Below, piece by piece: positions 8,277 through 15,706 of a stretch of DNA of 64,000 nt. The translations under genes were made by a program, and so were the position numbers. The notes beneath the pieces were generated by a model, which saw only the letters and a program-made list of their open reading frames with translations, was not told the DNA's origin and did no database searches. The stretch spans positions 62,001-126,000 of the forward strand of contig NZ_LNUA01000029.1 in assembly GCF_009764355.1 (NCBI RefSeq), given 5' to 3'. Within the stretch, counting starts at the first letter, position 1. Each line of letters opens with the position of its first letter. The stretch comes from Companilactobacillus bobalius (GTDB lineage Bacteria > Bacillota > Bacilli > Lactobacillales > Lactobacillaceae).

Positions 8277-8332
8277 GTTTACACTTGTAAACTACAAATA
8301 CTATGTTATTCTCTAAGTTTACATTTGTCAAC
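8277..8332 (-). promoter_or_regulatory. Copper-responsive promoter with two cop boxes
   Basis: Two 16-bp CopY-type operators: GTTTACACTTGTAAAC (8277-8292, perfect palindrome) and GTTTACATTTGTCAAC (8317-8332), centres 40 bp apart. Both contain the TACAnnTGT core known for CopY in enterococci and lactococci. On the minus strand a -35 TTGACA (8331-8326) lies inside the second box and a -10 TAACAT (8308-8303) follows after 17 bp. The first box lies just downstream of the expected start site. Repressor binding should block the promoter at both points. No copY gene is in the window. Confidence 0.88.
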
Positions 8333-8340
8333 TAGAAGAT

Positions 8341-8377
8341 TTAAAAAACACAACAACCTTGTTAGATTGCTGTGTTT
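8341..8377 (-). terminator. Terminator of the nrdD-nrdG operon
   Basis: Minus strand AAACACAGCAA and TTGTTGTGTTT form a stem with one G-U pair and a 10-nt loop, followed by a T-run. It lies 77 nt past the nrdG stop, just before the copper promoter. Confidence 0.75.
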
Positions 8378-8453
8378 CCTTATTGTTAAATAATCGTGGT
8401 TTTATATCTTATAGTGAAAACGAACCTCACAAGGACAACTCTTGCTCCGTTCT

Positions 8454-9035
8454 TTATTTCACTAACTTATCCCAAATGACTACTTCTCCACTGGCTAATG
8501 ATTTGGGTACATCTATAATTCTCTGATTAGATGATCCTCGGAATTGTAAGGTTAAATCTTTCTTCCTTAACAAGAATCTACCATCAACTAAAATATCAAG
8601 TAACGACAATAGTTCCAACTTATCATCTGATTCTTTCATCATTTCATCCCAAGAATAGCCGGTCCAGGACCAAATATCTTTGGTATGTCCGTACTCTTTT
8701 CGGATTCGTTTGCACAATGACAGGCAAACTTCTGTATTCAAGAATGGTTCTCCACCTAATAGGGTCAGTCCTTGTACATAACTTTGTCCAAGATCAGCGA
8801 TGATCTTATCTTCCAATTCTTTTGTGTACGGTTTTCCATATCGGAAATCTTGTGCGGCTACATTATAACAACCAGGGCATCTGAACATGCATCCTGATAC
8901 GTATAAACTACATCTAACACCTTCACCGTCAACAAAATTAAATGGTTTGTAGTCAGCAATTCTCTTAAGACTGTGGTCCTTGCTTAACCATTCTTTGGGA
9001 GTCGGATTGTTTGGCTCTCTCATATTTTGCTGCAT
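8454..9035 (-). CDS. nrdG: Anaerobic ribonucleotide reductase activating protein (radical SAM)
   Basis: 193-aa iron-sulfur enzyme that uses S-adenosylmethionine to install the glycyl radical on NrdD. Seen: Cys49-x3-Cys53-x2-Cys56 in SGCMFRCPGC, preceded by the family motif YKPFNFVDGEGVR, and LTLLGGEP for SAM binding. The ATG at 9035 has GGAG 10 nt upstream; the N-terminal PTPKEWLS segment is usual in lactobacilli. The gene overlaps the 3' end of nrdD by 71 nt in another frame, which favours coupled translation. A hairpin terminator follows. Confidence 0.95.
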   Translation of the reverse strand: MQQNMREPNNPTPKEWLSKDHSLKRIADYKPFNFVDGEGVRCSLYVSGCMFRCPGCYNVAAQDFRYGKPYTKELEDKIIADLGQSYVQGLTLLGGEPFLNTEVCLSLCKRIRKEYGHTKDIWSWTGYSWDEMMKESDDKLELLSLLDILVDGRFLLRKKDLTLQFRGSSNQRIIDVPKSLASGEVVIWDKLVK

Positions 9036-11175
9036 GTTTTATCATCTCCGAAGTCATATTCTTTCTACGTGAAGCTATTTCAATGTGACGTCCGTGAATC
9101 ATTGGACGTTGTTGAGGATTTCCTAGATAACCGCAAGTTCTCTTAACAACATCACAAAATTGAGGATCGTGATTACCACACTCTGGACAAACAAAGCCAC
9201 GGGCGGTCGCATTGAATTCGCCTTTAAATCCACATTTAAAACACTGATCAATTGAAGTATTGGTTCCCAAATAACCAACATGATCATAAGCCCAATCCCA
9301 GACTGCTTCGAGTGCTTTAGGATTTTGGCGCAAGTTAGGATATTCACAGTAATGAATGAATCCACCTGAAGCATATTTAGGAAAGACTTCTTCAAAAGTT
9401 AATTTCTCAAATGGATTAGGATGCTTACGCACGTCATAGTGAAAACTGTTAGTATAGTATTCTTTCTCTGTAATATTAGGAATGGAACCAAATTTCTCCA
9501 AATCATCACGGCAAAATGTATCAGTCAAAGATTCTGCCGGCGTGGAGTAAAGGCTGTAATGGTAGCCACTCTCTTTAGCCCACTGAGCGCATTTATCGTG
9601 TAACGCTTTAACAATTTTTTCCGCAAAGTCATGTGCTGCTGGATTGCTTTCCCATTTATCACCGAAAAAGGCCGTACATACTTCATACAAACCGATATAG
9701 CCTAAAGATACCGTTGCACGTTCGTTCTTAAACAGTTCATCAATACTGTCAGTCTTCTTTAATCGTTTACCGAAAGCTCCGTACATATACAATAACGGTG
9801 CATTCTCTGGTTTAGCCTGTTTAGTACGTTCAATTCTATAGGCCAAAGCAGTATGACAAATCTGCATCTTCTCTTCAAAGATTTCCCAGAACAAATCAGA
9901 ATCGCCATGAGATTCCAAAGCAATTCTAGGTAAATTAACCGTTACAACGCCGAGATTCATTCTACCTGAATTAACCTCTTTGCCATTTTCATCCTTCCAG
10001 CCTTGTAGAAACGAACGGCAACCCATTGGAGTTTTAAAACTGCCAGTGATCTCTTTGATCTTGTCATACATCAACAAGTCCGGATACATACGCTTAGTTG
10101 AGCATTCTAATGCTAAGGTCTTGATATCGTAATTAGGATCACCAGGATTCAAATTCAAACCACGTTTAATCGTAAAAGTTAACTTAGGAAAAATGGCTGT
10201 TCGGTGTTCCTTACCCAAACCTTTAATTCTAATCTCCAAAATTGATTTTTGAATAGCACGTTCGATCCAACTCGTTCCTAAACCGAAATTAATCGTTGTA
10301 AAAGGAGTTTGTCCTTGAGATGAGTAAAGAGTATTGATTTCGTATTCCAAGGCTTGCATGGCATCATAGATATCCTTACGTGTCTTTTCTTGGGCAAATT
10401 CAACTTGCTTATCTTCAGCAATCCATTTACGCGCATCTTTAAGATGTTTTTGATAATTTATTTCCGCATATGGCGCCAACAATTGGTCAATTCGATTAGC
10501 CGAACATCCCCCATATTGTAGTGAGGCTACATTCGCAATAATTTGAGACATCTGGGCCGTCGCCGTCTGAATAGAACGTGGTGATGATACCCAAGCATTT
10601 CCAATTTTAAAACCATTACTCAACATTTCATCAAAATCTATCAAACAGCAGTTAGTCTCAGGAGTGACCGGTGAGTAATCCAAATCATGCCAATGAATAT
10701 CGCCACGTAAATGTGCTTTAGCGACCAATTCTGGTAACATTTTTAATCCCATAGCACGACTGGCAACACCGGCCTCCAAATCACGTTGTGTATTGAAAAT
10801 ATTACTATCCTTATTAGCATTTTCATGCACAACATCCTCATTACGGTTAAATAAACGTTCAATATTTAATTGAACATTAGTTGCACGTGAAAACTTATCT
10901 TGATCTGCTTGAAAATAACGTTCGTACTCTTCGGCTTGCTCTTCCATCTCATTATCATTCAAAACATCAAAAATAAGCCCATGGATTTTAGTAGTCGTCA
11001 GACGTTCTGAACCAGCAAAGTGAGAGACTAATTCAGAAACTACTATCTCTTTTTGTTGAGAATTTAGTCGGAGTTGATCCAACACAAATTCTATTTTATA
11101 GGGATAAAAACTAGTTACTGCTCCACTTCTTTTTTCTACAGGTATGGAAACTAATTTTTTTAATTCGGTAGTCAT
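8965..11175 (-). CDS. nrdD: Anaerobic (class III) ribonucleoside-triphosphate reductase
   Basis: 736-aa glycyl-radical enzyme that reduces ribonucleotides to deoxyribonucleotides without oxygen. Seen: N-terminal ATP-cone (VEKRSGAVTSFYPYKIEFVL), central barrel with ETNCCLIDFDEML, SCRSF-like MGCRSFLQGW, a C-terminal zinc site with two CxxC pairs (CFKC and CPEC), and the radical glycine in RTCGYLGNP at about residue 682. Start ATG 11175 has a GGGGGGAAG ribosome site. It is co-transcribed with nrdG. A large hairpin lies 56 nt upstream of its start and may be regulatory. Confidence 0.96.
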   Translation of the reverse strand: MTTELKKLVSIPVEKRSGAVTSFYPYKIEFVLDQLRLNSQQKEIVVSELVSHFAGSERLTTTKIHGLIFDVLNDNEMEEQAEEYERYFQADQDKFSRATNVQLNIERLFNRNEDVVHENANKDSNIFNTQRDLEAGVASRAMGLKMLPELVAKAHLRGDIHWHDLDYSPVTPETNCCLIDFDEMLSNGFKIGNAWVSSPRSIQTATAQMSQIIANVASLQYGGCSANRIDQLLAPYAEINYQKHLKDARKWIAEDKQVEFAQEKTRKDIYDAMQALEYEINTLYSSQGQTPFTTINFGLGTSWIERAIQKSILEIRIKGLGKEHRTAIFPKLTFTIKRGLNLNPGDPNYDIKTLALECSTKRMYPDLLMYDKIKEITGSFKTPMGCRSFLQGWKDENGKEVNSGRMNLGVVTVNLPRIALESHGDSDLFWEIFEEKMQICHTALAYRIERTKQAKPENAPLLYMYGAFGKRLKKTDSIDELFKNERATVSLGYIGLYEVCTAFFGDKWESNPAAHDFAEKIVKALHDKCAQWAKESGYHYSLYSTPAESLTDTFCRDDLEKFGSIPNITEKEYYTNSFHYDVRKHPNPFEKLTFEEVFPKYASGGFIHYCEYPNLRQNPKALEAVWDWAYDHVGYLGTNTSIDQCFKCGFKGEFNATARGFVCPECGNHDPQFCDVVKRTCGYLGNPQQRPMIHGRHIEIASRRKNMTSEMIKHAAKYERAKQSDSQRMVKQGPQS

Positions 11176-11230
11176 ATTCTTCCCCCTAGTTATTAAATAC
11201 TGATATCATTCTACAAAATTATAATAAAAA

Positions 11231-11298
11231 AAATAAGACTACCAAATACTAGATGTTGTGATATATAGCATATCATTACAACATCTGGTAGTCTTATT
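11231..11298. promoter_or_regulatory. Large bulged hairpin upstream of nrdD (terminator, leader element or NrdR-box pair)
   Basis: Left strand AATAAGACTACCA, a 6-nt bulge, then AGATGTTGT; right strand ACAACATCT running directly into GGTAGTCTTATT. On the minus strand it is followed by a run of Ts, so it can terminate readthrough from the pentapeptide gene. The two ATGTTGT-centred halves also loosely resemble NrdR boxes (consensus near ACACTATATATAGTGT), spaced about 30 bp, close to the usual 31-32. Which role is real cannot be decided by eye. Confidence 0.6.
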
Positions 11299-11467
11299 TC
11301 TATTTTAAAAAAATCGTCATTTTAATCCATTCACAAATCGTCGTTACGTTAATCAAAATGATTGTTAGCTCAAACGTTTGTATTTGTTCAATAAAATATT
11401 CCTATATTAGATATATAGCGTTGTAGTGGTTACTTTTATTAGCCTCATAGTGGTTAATAAATTTTTT

Positions 11468-12103
11468 TCAATATTTGATCACTAATCCTAAAAAGTAGCG
11501 GGCAAAGAAACTAGCTTGATCACTATTAACCTTGAGTCCTTTGGCCGAAAATTCATCAATATCGATTGATTCAAAACGACAACTGCTAAAATCAATTCCT
11601 TTAAGTTCGGTCCCTAAAAGATTCATTTTATTCAGCTCACAATTATCAAAAACAATCTTCTTCAATTTATTCTCATTGAAACTAACATCTTTTAAACTAG
11701 TATCAATGAAGCTGGTACTTTTCAGATTCATTCGATTAAGAACTGACATATCCATTAAACAATTATTGAATTCGACATTGTTCAAATACGACAGATTGAG
11801 ATTAGTTCCAATTAACTTACAATTACTAAACTCGACTCGATACAAACTAGCCTCATCTAGTGTGCAATTGGATAAGTCACATCCCTTAAAAATCACATCG
11901 GTTAATTCAATTTTTTCAAACTGGCAATTGCTAAAAGTCATATGGTCAAAAACAGTTTTTTCAATCATTGGATGTCTGATTTCTTGATCTTCTAAGAACT
12001 CACCTTTTAACAATCGATTGGTCAAATAAAAATCTTCCTCTTCATAAATATCGAAGAAAGATCCTTTTTCTAAATAATCTTCTACAATCTTGGGCTGAAT
12101 CAT
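11468..12103 (-). CDS. Pentapeptide-repeat protein
   Basis: 211 aa made mostly of tandem five-residue repeats with a central Phe/Leu and small residues (FSNCQFEKIEL..., FKGCDLSNCTL, FSNCKLIGTNL, FNNCLMDMSVL), which fold into a right-handed quadrilateral beta-helix. The C-terminal VNSDQASFFARYFLGL resembles the dimerisation tail of Gram-positive Qnr/MfpA-like proteins. Such proteins can mimic DNA and protect gyrase; whether this one does is unknown. It appears monocistronic, with about 290 bp on its 3' side before nrdD and 321 bp on its 5' side before a divergent peptidase gene. Confidence 0.85.
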   Translation of the reverse strand: MIQPKIVEDYLEKGSFFDIYEEEDFYLTNRLLKGEFLEDQEIRHPMIEKTVFDHMTFSNCQFEKIELTDVIFKGCDLSNCTLDEASLYRVEFSNCKLIGTNLNLSYLNNVEFNNCLMDMSVLNRMNLKSTSFIDTSLKDVSFNENKLKKIVFDNCELNKMNLLGTELKGIDFSSCRFESIDIDEFSAKGLKVNSDQASFFARYFLGLVIKY

Positions 12104-12424
12104 CGACTACACCTCTTTCAACTAGCATCTTACCAGATATCTCTTCTGAAAAAATTAGAGAGAAAAGCGTCCTATTCGAATCTTTTCGGACCCAATATCA
12201 TTAATTTCTCGTAATTTAAACTTAGAATCCGTCTCCTCAACAATATAAATTAAATAATCTAATTTAAAATTAATTATTTAGTTTTAGAATCCCACTATCA
12301 AAGGCTTCCTTCAAACTTTTGACACAATTATCTGTTACTATGAATTTATAGTTACAATAAATGATTAAGATATTGAAAAATATATCGATATTATTGAGCA
12401 AATTATAATTTGGAGGGAAATGGC
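12104..12424. other. AT-rich divergent intergenic region
   Basis: 321 bp between the pentapeptide-repeat gene and the divergent M20 peptidase gene. It is very AT-rich. A TTGACA at 12319-12324 may be a -35 for the peptidase, but no convincing -10 stands at 17 bp. I found no ORF with a ribosome site and no strong hairpin. Confidence 0.5.
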
Positions 12425-13579
12425 ATGAAATTCTTTACTGAGGAACAAAGTTTAGATGTTTTAAAAGATTTGGTCGCAATTAAATCGGATAACGACAATG
12501 AATTAAAAGTTGCTTCTTATCTTAAGGACTTATTGGCTAAATACGATATCGAATCAGAAATCAAAATTATTCGTGGCAACCGTGCTAACTTAGTTGCTGA
12601 AATCGGTCATGGTAAGCCTGTTTTAGGCATCTCAGGACATATGGATGTTGTTGCCGCTGGTAATCTTGACGACTGGGACAGTAATCCTTATCAATTAACC
12701 GAAAAAGATGGTCAACTTTATGGTCGTGGTGCTACCGATATGAAGTCTGGTTTGGCAGCTCTAGTTATTACCATGATTGAATTACATCATCAAGGTCTCC
12801 CTAAGCAAGGTACTATTCGTTTGATGGCTACTATGGGTGAAGAAGTTGGCGAGGAAGGATCAAGCTACTTCTTGGAAGATGGTTCAATGGATGATGTCGA
12901 CGGTCTAGTTATTGGTGAACCTTCTGGTTATAATATTGGTTACGCCGAAAAAGGTTCAATGGATATCAAATTCATTTCCAAAGGTAAAGCTAGTCACAGC
13001 TCCATGCCCGAAAAGGGCTTCAATGCAATTGATCCTTTGATGAATCTTTTAATTGATGCCAATAATACATTCCGTGATGAAAATATCAAACATGATTCAA
13101 TTGGTCCATTAATTTTCAATACAACTTTGATCAATGGTGGTACACAAGTTAATTCCATCCCTGATCATGCTGAGGCTGAAATTAATGCTCGAACAATTCC
13201 CGAATATGATAATCAAAAAGTTATCGAAGTTTTAAATGATTTGATCAAGAAATATAACGATCAAGGTGCTCAAATTAGTTTTGACGCCTACATGAACGAA
13301 TCACCTGTTTTGATGGACCCTAAAAATGCACTTGTTGCTCCTATGAAAAAACTAATGGAACAATACACCGATGAAGAAGTTCATGTTACACCAATTTCAG
13401 CTGTCACCGATGCTTCCAATCTAGTTCAAAAGAAACCTAATGATTTACCATTTTTGATTGCTGGACCAGGTAACGATACGCCTCATCAAATCAACGAGCA
13501 TGTCGATAAACAGATGTATCTCAATTTTATTGATATTTATGAGAAACTCTTCATTGATTTTCTTGATAATGCAAAATAG
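12425..13579 (+). CDS. M20 family metallopeptidase/deacylase (ArgE/DapE type)
   Basis: 384-aa zinc hydrolase removing an acyl group from an amino acid or cleaving a dipeptide. Seen: GHMDVV (first metal His and catalytic Asp), GRGATDMKSGLAAL (bridging Asp), GEEVGEEGS (catalytic Glu pair), and a dimerisation domain between about 180 and 290 (KGKASHSSMPEKGFNAI). Start ATG 12425 has GGAGGG 7 nt upstream. It stands alone and ends at a strong terminator. The motifs do not separate acetylornithine deacetylase, succinyl-diaminopimelate desuccinylase or other aminoacylases. No lysine or arginine biosynthesis gene is next to it. Confidence 0.88.
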   Translation: MKFFTEEQSLDVLKDLVAIKSDNDNELKVASYLKDLLAKYDIESEIKIIRGNRANLVAEIGHGKPVLGISGHMDVVAAGNLDDWDSNPYQLTEKDGQLYGRGATDMKSGLAALVITMIELHHQGLPKQGTIRLMATMGEEVGEEGSSYFLEDGSMDDVDGLVIGEPSGYNIGYAEKGSMDIKFISKGKASHSSMPEKGFNAIDPLMNLLIDANNTFRDENIKHDSIGPLIFNTTLINGGTQVNSIPDHAEAEINARTIPEYDNQKVIEVLNDLIKKYNDQGAQISFDAYMNESPVLMDPKNALVAPMKKLMEQYTDEEVHVTPISAVTDASNLVQKKPNDLPFLIAGPGNDTPHQINEHVDKQMYLNFIDIYEKLFIDFLDNAK

Positions 13580-13582
13580 ATA

Positions 13583-13626
13583 AAAATAAGTCCAAACTCA
13601 CACTCGAGTTTGGACTTATTTTTTTT
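13583..13626. terminator. Bidirectional terminator
   Basis: AATAAGTCCAAACTC pairs perfectly with GAGTTTGGACTTATT across a 6-nt loop, followed by a T-run and preceded by As. It lies between convergent peptidase and PTS genes. Confidence 0.9.
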
Positions 13627-15550
13627 AAGCAGTAACAGTTTTCGCTACATCAGCTAGATAATCAATGTCACCCACAACACTCTTACCAGCTACTACTTCT
13701 TGATTTGGTCTCATATAAGTAATTGATTTAATATCGTCACCTTGTTTAGTAATCGCCATAATTACAATATTGCTGTGCCCGGCAGCCTTGATCTTTTTAC
13801 TATCAAATTTGATCAAAGTCTGTCCTGCTTTAACATGATCGTTAACTTCAACTAATGGTTTGAAGCCATCACCCTTCATATCAACAGTATCAACTCCGAT
13901 ATGAAGTAAAACTTCAGTTCCATCATTTAAAGTTAAACCAACGGCATGGTTACTTCCTTGCATAACAACTGTAACTTGACCATTAGCTGGAGCAACTAAT
14001 TTATCACTTGTAGGATTAATGGCGATACCATCACCCAATTGTTTCTTAGAGAACATTTCATCAGGAACATTTTCAATGGCTTCAGTTTTACCAGTAGCAA
14101 AAGCTGTTAAATCATGTGCCACTTCATTGTTACCAATATTTCTATCCGCATTCAATTTAGTTCTAGAAAGAACAAATGTTAAAACAATAGTTAAAACAAA
14201 TGTCATGACTTCACCGGCAAGGTAGAACCCCCATTGTTTAGGAAAGACACTCAAAAAGCTCAATACACCACCGACACCAACACTTGATGAACGTACTTGC
14301 CAAAATCCCATCCAAGCACCACCAAAGGCACCGGCTAACATAACAGCAACGAAGGGATATCTATTTTTTAAATTAACACCATAAATAGCTGGTTCTGTAA
14401 TACCTAAGAATGAAGATAAACCACTAGACCAGGCAACATTCTTCTTCTTGGCATCTTTTCTAAAGATATAAGCCATTGCCAGACAGGCAGCACCTTGAGC
14501 CATTGTAACTGGTTCTCCGACTGGCCAAAGTGTTACATAGCCAAGAGTTCCGGCCATTTGCAAATTAACACCCAAGAATAAATGGTGCATCCCAGTAATA
14601 ACCAATGGTGCACAGATAAATCCATACAACGCACCACCAAGAACAGGAACTGCATTAAAGATTGAAACAACACCTTTAGTAATCCAGTTAGCACCAGTCA
14701 TAGTAACAGGTCCAATAACTAAGAATGAAGCAAATCCAGTAATTAAAAGTGTTAAGGGAGCTACTAAAATTAATTGCAGTGTATCGGGAAGATGTTTCTC
14801 AAAGTATTTTTCCAGTTTGACCAATACCCACGCGGCCACCAACACTGGAATAACTTGTCCTTGATAACCGACTTGGGAAACGTGCCAACCAAACAAATTC
14901 CAAGTTGGAGTTGCGGCTGGATGTGAAGCATAATCGTAAGCACTTGTTAAAGCAGGATTGACCAAAATTAGTCCTAAAACAATACCCAATAATGGATTCC
15001 CACCAAATTTTTTGACAGCTGACCATCCAATCAATGCAGGCAAGAATGAAAATGAAGTTTGTGCAATCAATTGAATAATATCATTAACACCTTTCCATTC
15101 TGTATGCATTTGAATGAATGATGCATTGGGATAAAAGATTCCTTTATTACTCAAAACATTATTGATACCCATCAATAGACCTGCGGCAACGATAGCTGGA
15201 ATGATAGGAATGAAGATATCACCTAGTAATCTTACTAATCGTTGTAACGCACCTTGTTTATTACGGCCTTCCTGTTTAATCGACTCGACAGATGCTTCTT
15301 GAGCGCCTGTTTGTTTAATAAATTCATCGTAAACTTTAGGAACGCTTGGTCCAATAACGATCTGATATTGTCCACCTGCCAAAAAAGTTCCTTGAACAAT
15401 ATCAACATTCTCTAATTCTTTATCTTTAACTTTTGATTGATCTTTAAGAATGAGTCTTAATCTGGTAATACAGTGAGTTGCTGATTCGATATTATCTTTA
15501 CCACCGATCAAATCGATGATTTTGGTAACATCACCTTTCATATCAGCCAT
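13625..15550 (-). CDS. PTS EIIBCA permease, glucose superfamily (trehalose/beta-glucoside type)
   Basis: 641-aa sugar transporter and phosphotransferase in B-C-A order. EIIB: phosphorylated Cys27 in THCITRLRL. EIIC: about ten membrane segments (roughly 105-470) with GMHHLFLGVNLQMAGTLGY and GITEPAIYGVNLKNRYPF. EIIA: residues about 500-640, phosphorylatable His in EVLLHIGVDTV. The EIIC motifs resemble trehalose permeases more than glucose ones. The divergent neighbour is an (alpha/alpha)6 glycoside hydrolase and not the usual GH13 phosphotrehalase, so the substrate is uncertain. Ribosome site AGGGGAG lies 8 nt before the ATG at 15550. Confidence 0.88.
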   Translation of the reverse strand: MADMKGDVTKIIDLIGGKDNIESATHCITRLRLILKDQSKVKDKELENVDIVQGTFLAGGQYQIVIGPSVPKVYDEFIKQTGAQEASVESIKQEGRNKQGALQRLVRLLGDIFIPIIPAIVAAGLLMGINNVLSNKGIFYPNASFIQMHTEWKGVNDIIQLIAQTSFSFLPALIGWSAVKKFGGNPLLGIVLGLILVNPALTSAYDYASHPAATPTWNLFGWHVSQVGYQGQVIPVLVAAWVLVKLEKYFEKHLPDTLQLILVAPLTLLITGFASFLVIGPVTMTGANWITKGVVSIFNAVPVLGGALYGFICAPLVITGMHHLFLGVNLQMAGTLGYVTLWPVGEPVTMAQGAACLAMAYIFRKDAKKKNVAWSSGLSSFLGITEPAIYGVNLKNRYPFVAVMLAGAFGGAWMGFWQVRSSSVGVGGVLSFLSVFPKQWGFYLAGEVMTFVLTIVLTFVLSRTKLNADRNIGNNEVAHDLTAFATGKTEAIENVPDEMFSKKQLGDGIAINPTSDKLVAPANGQVTVVMQGSNHAVGLTLNDGTEVLLHIGVDTVDMKGDGFKPLVEVNDHVKAGQTLIKFDSKKIKAAGHSNIVIMAITKQGDDIKSITYMRPNQEVVAGKSVVGDIDYLADVAKTVTA

Positions 15551-15598
15551 AAGATCATCTCCCCTAAAATTATTTATATACTTCCAAAGAACAAAGCT

Positions 15599-15635
15599 AG
15601 TATATCTTGTTTAAACTAGTTTATCAAGTTATACT
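15599..15635. promoter_or_regulatory. Candidate GntR operator between divergent PTS and hydrolase genes
   Basis: A perfect 12-bp palindrome TAAACTAGTTTA (15612-15623) is flanked by a looser outer inverted repeat AGTATATCTTG (15599-15609) and CAAGTTATACT (15625-15635). It sits between the divergent PTS and hydrolase genes, both probable targets of the GntR regulator encoded at 17471-18217. Binding is inferred. Confidence 0.65.
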
Positions 15636-15706
15636 ATATGTGTTCCAATAAATGCCTTTATTTAGGTATAAATATAAAAATATGTTTAAATTAGTTGGTG
15701 AGAAAT

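Noticed and set aside
8137..8331. 64-codon frame on the minus strand over the cop promoter
   Set aside because: It covers both cop boxes and the start of the anchored cupredoxin in another frame; no ribosome site.
9123..9395. 90-codon minus-strand frame inside nrdD
   Set aside because: Frame-shifted shadow of the nrdD zinc-finger region.
11532..11987. 151-codon open frame on the plus strand
   Set aside because: It is exactly antisense to the pentapeptide-repeat gene; its serine/leucine repeats are the mirror of that gene's periodic codons, and it has no ribosome site.
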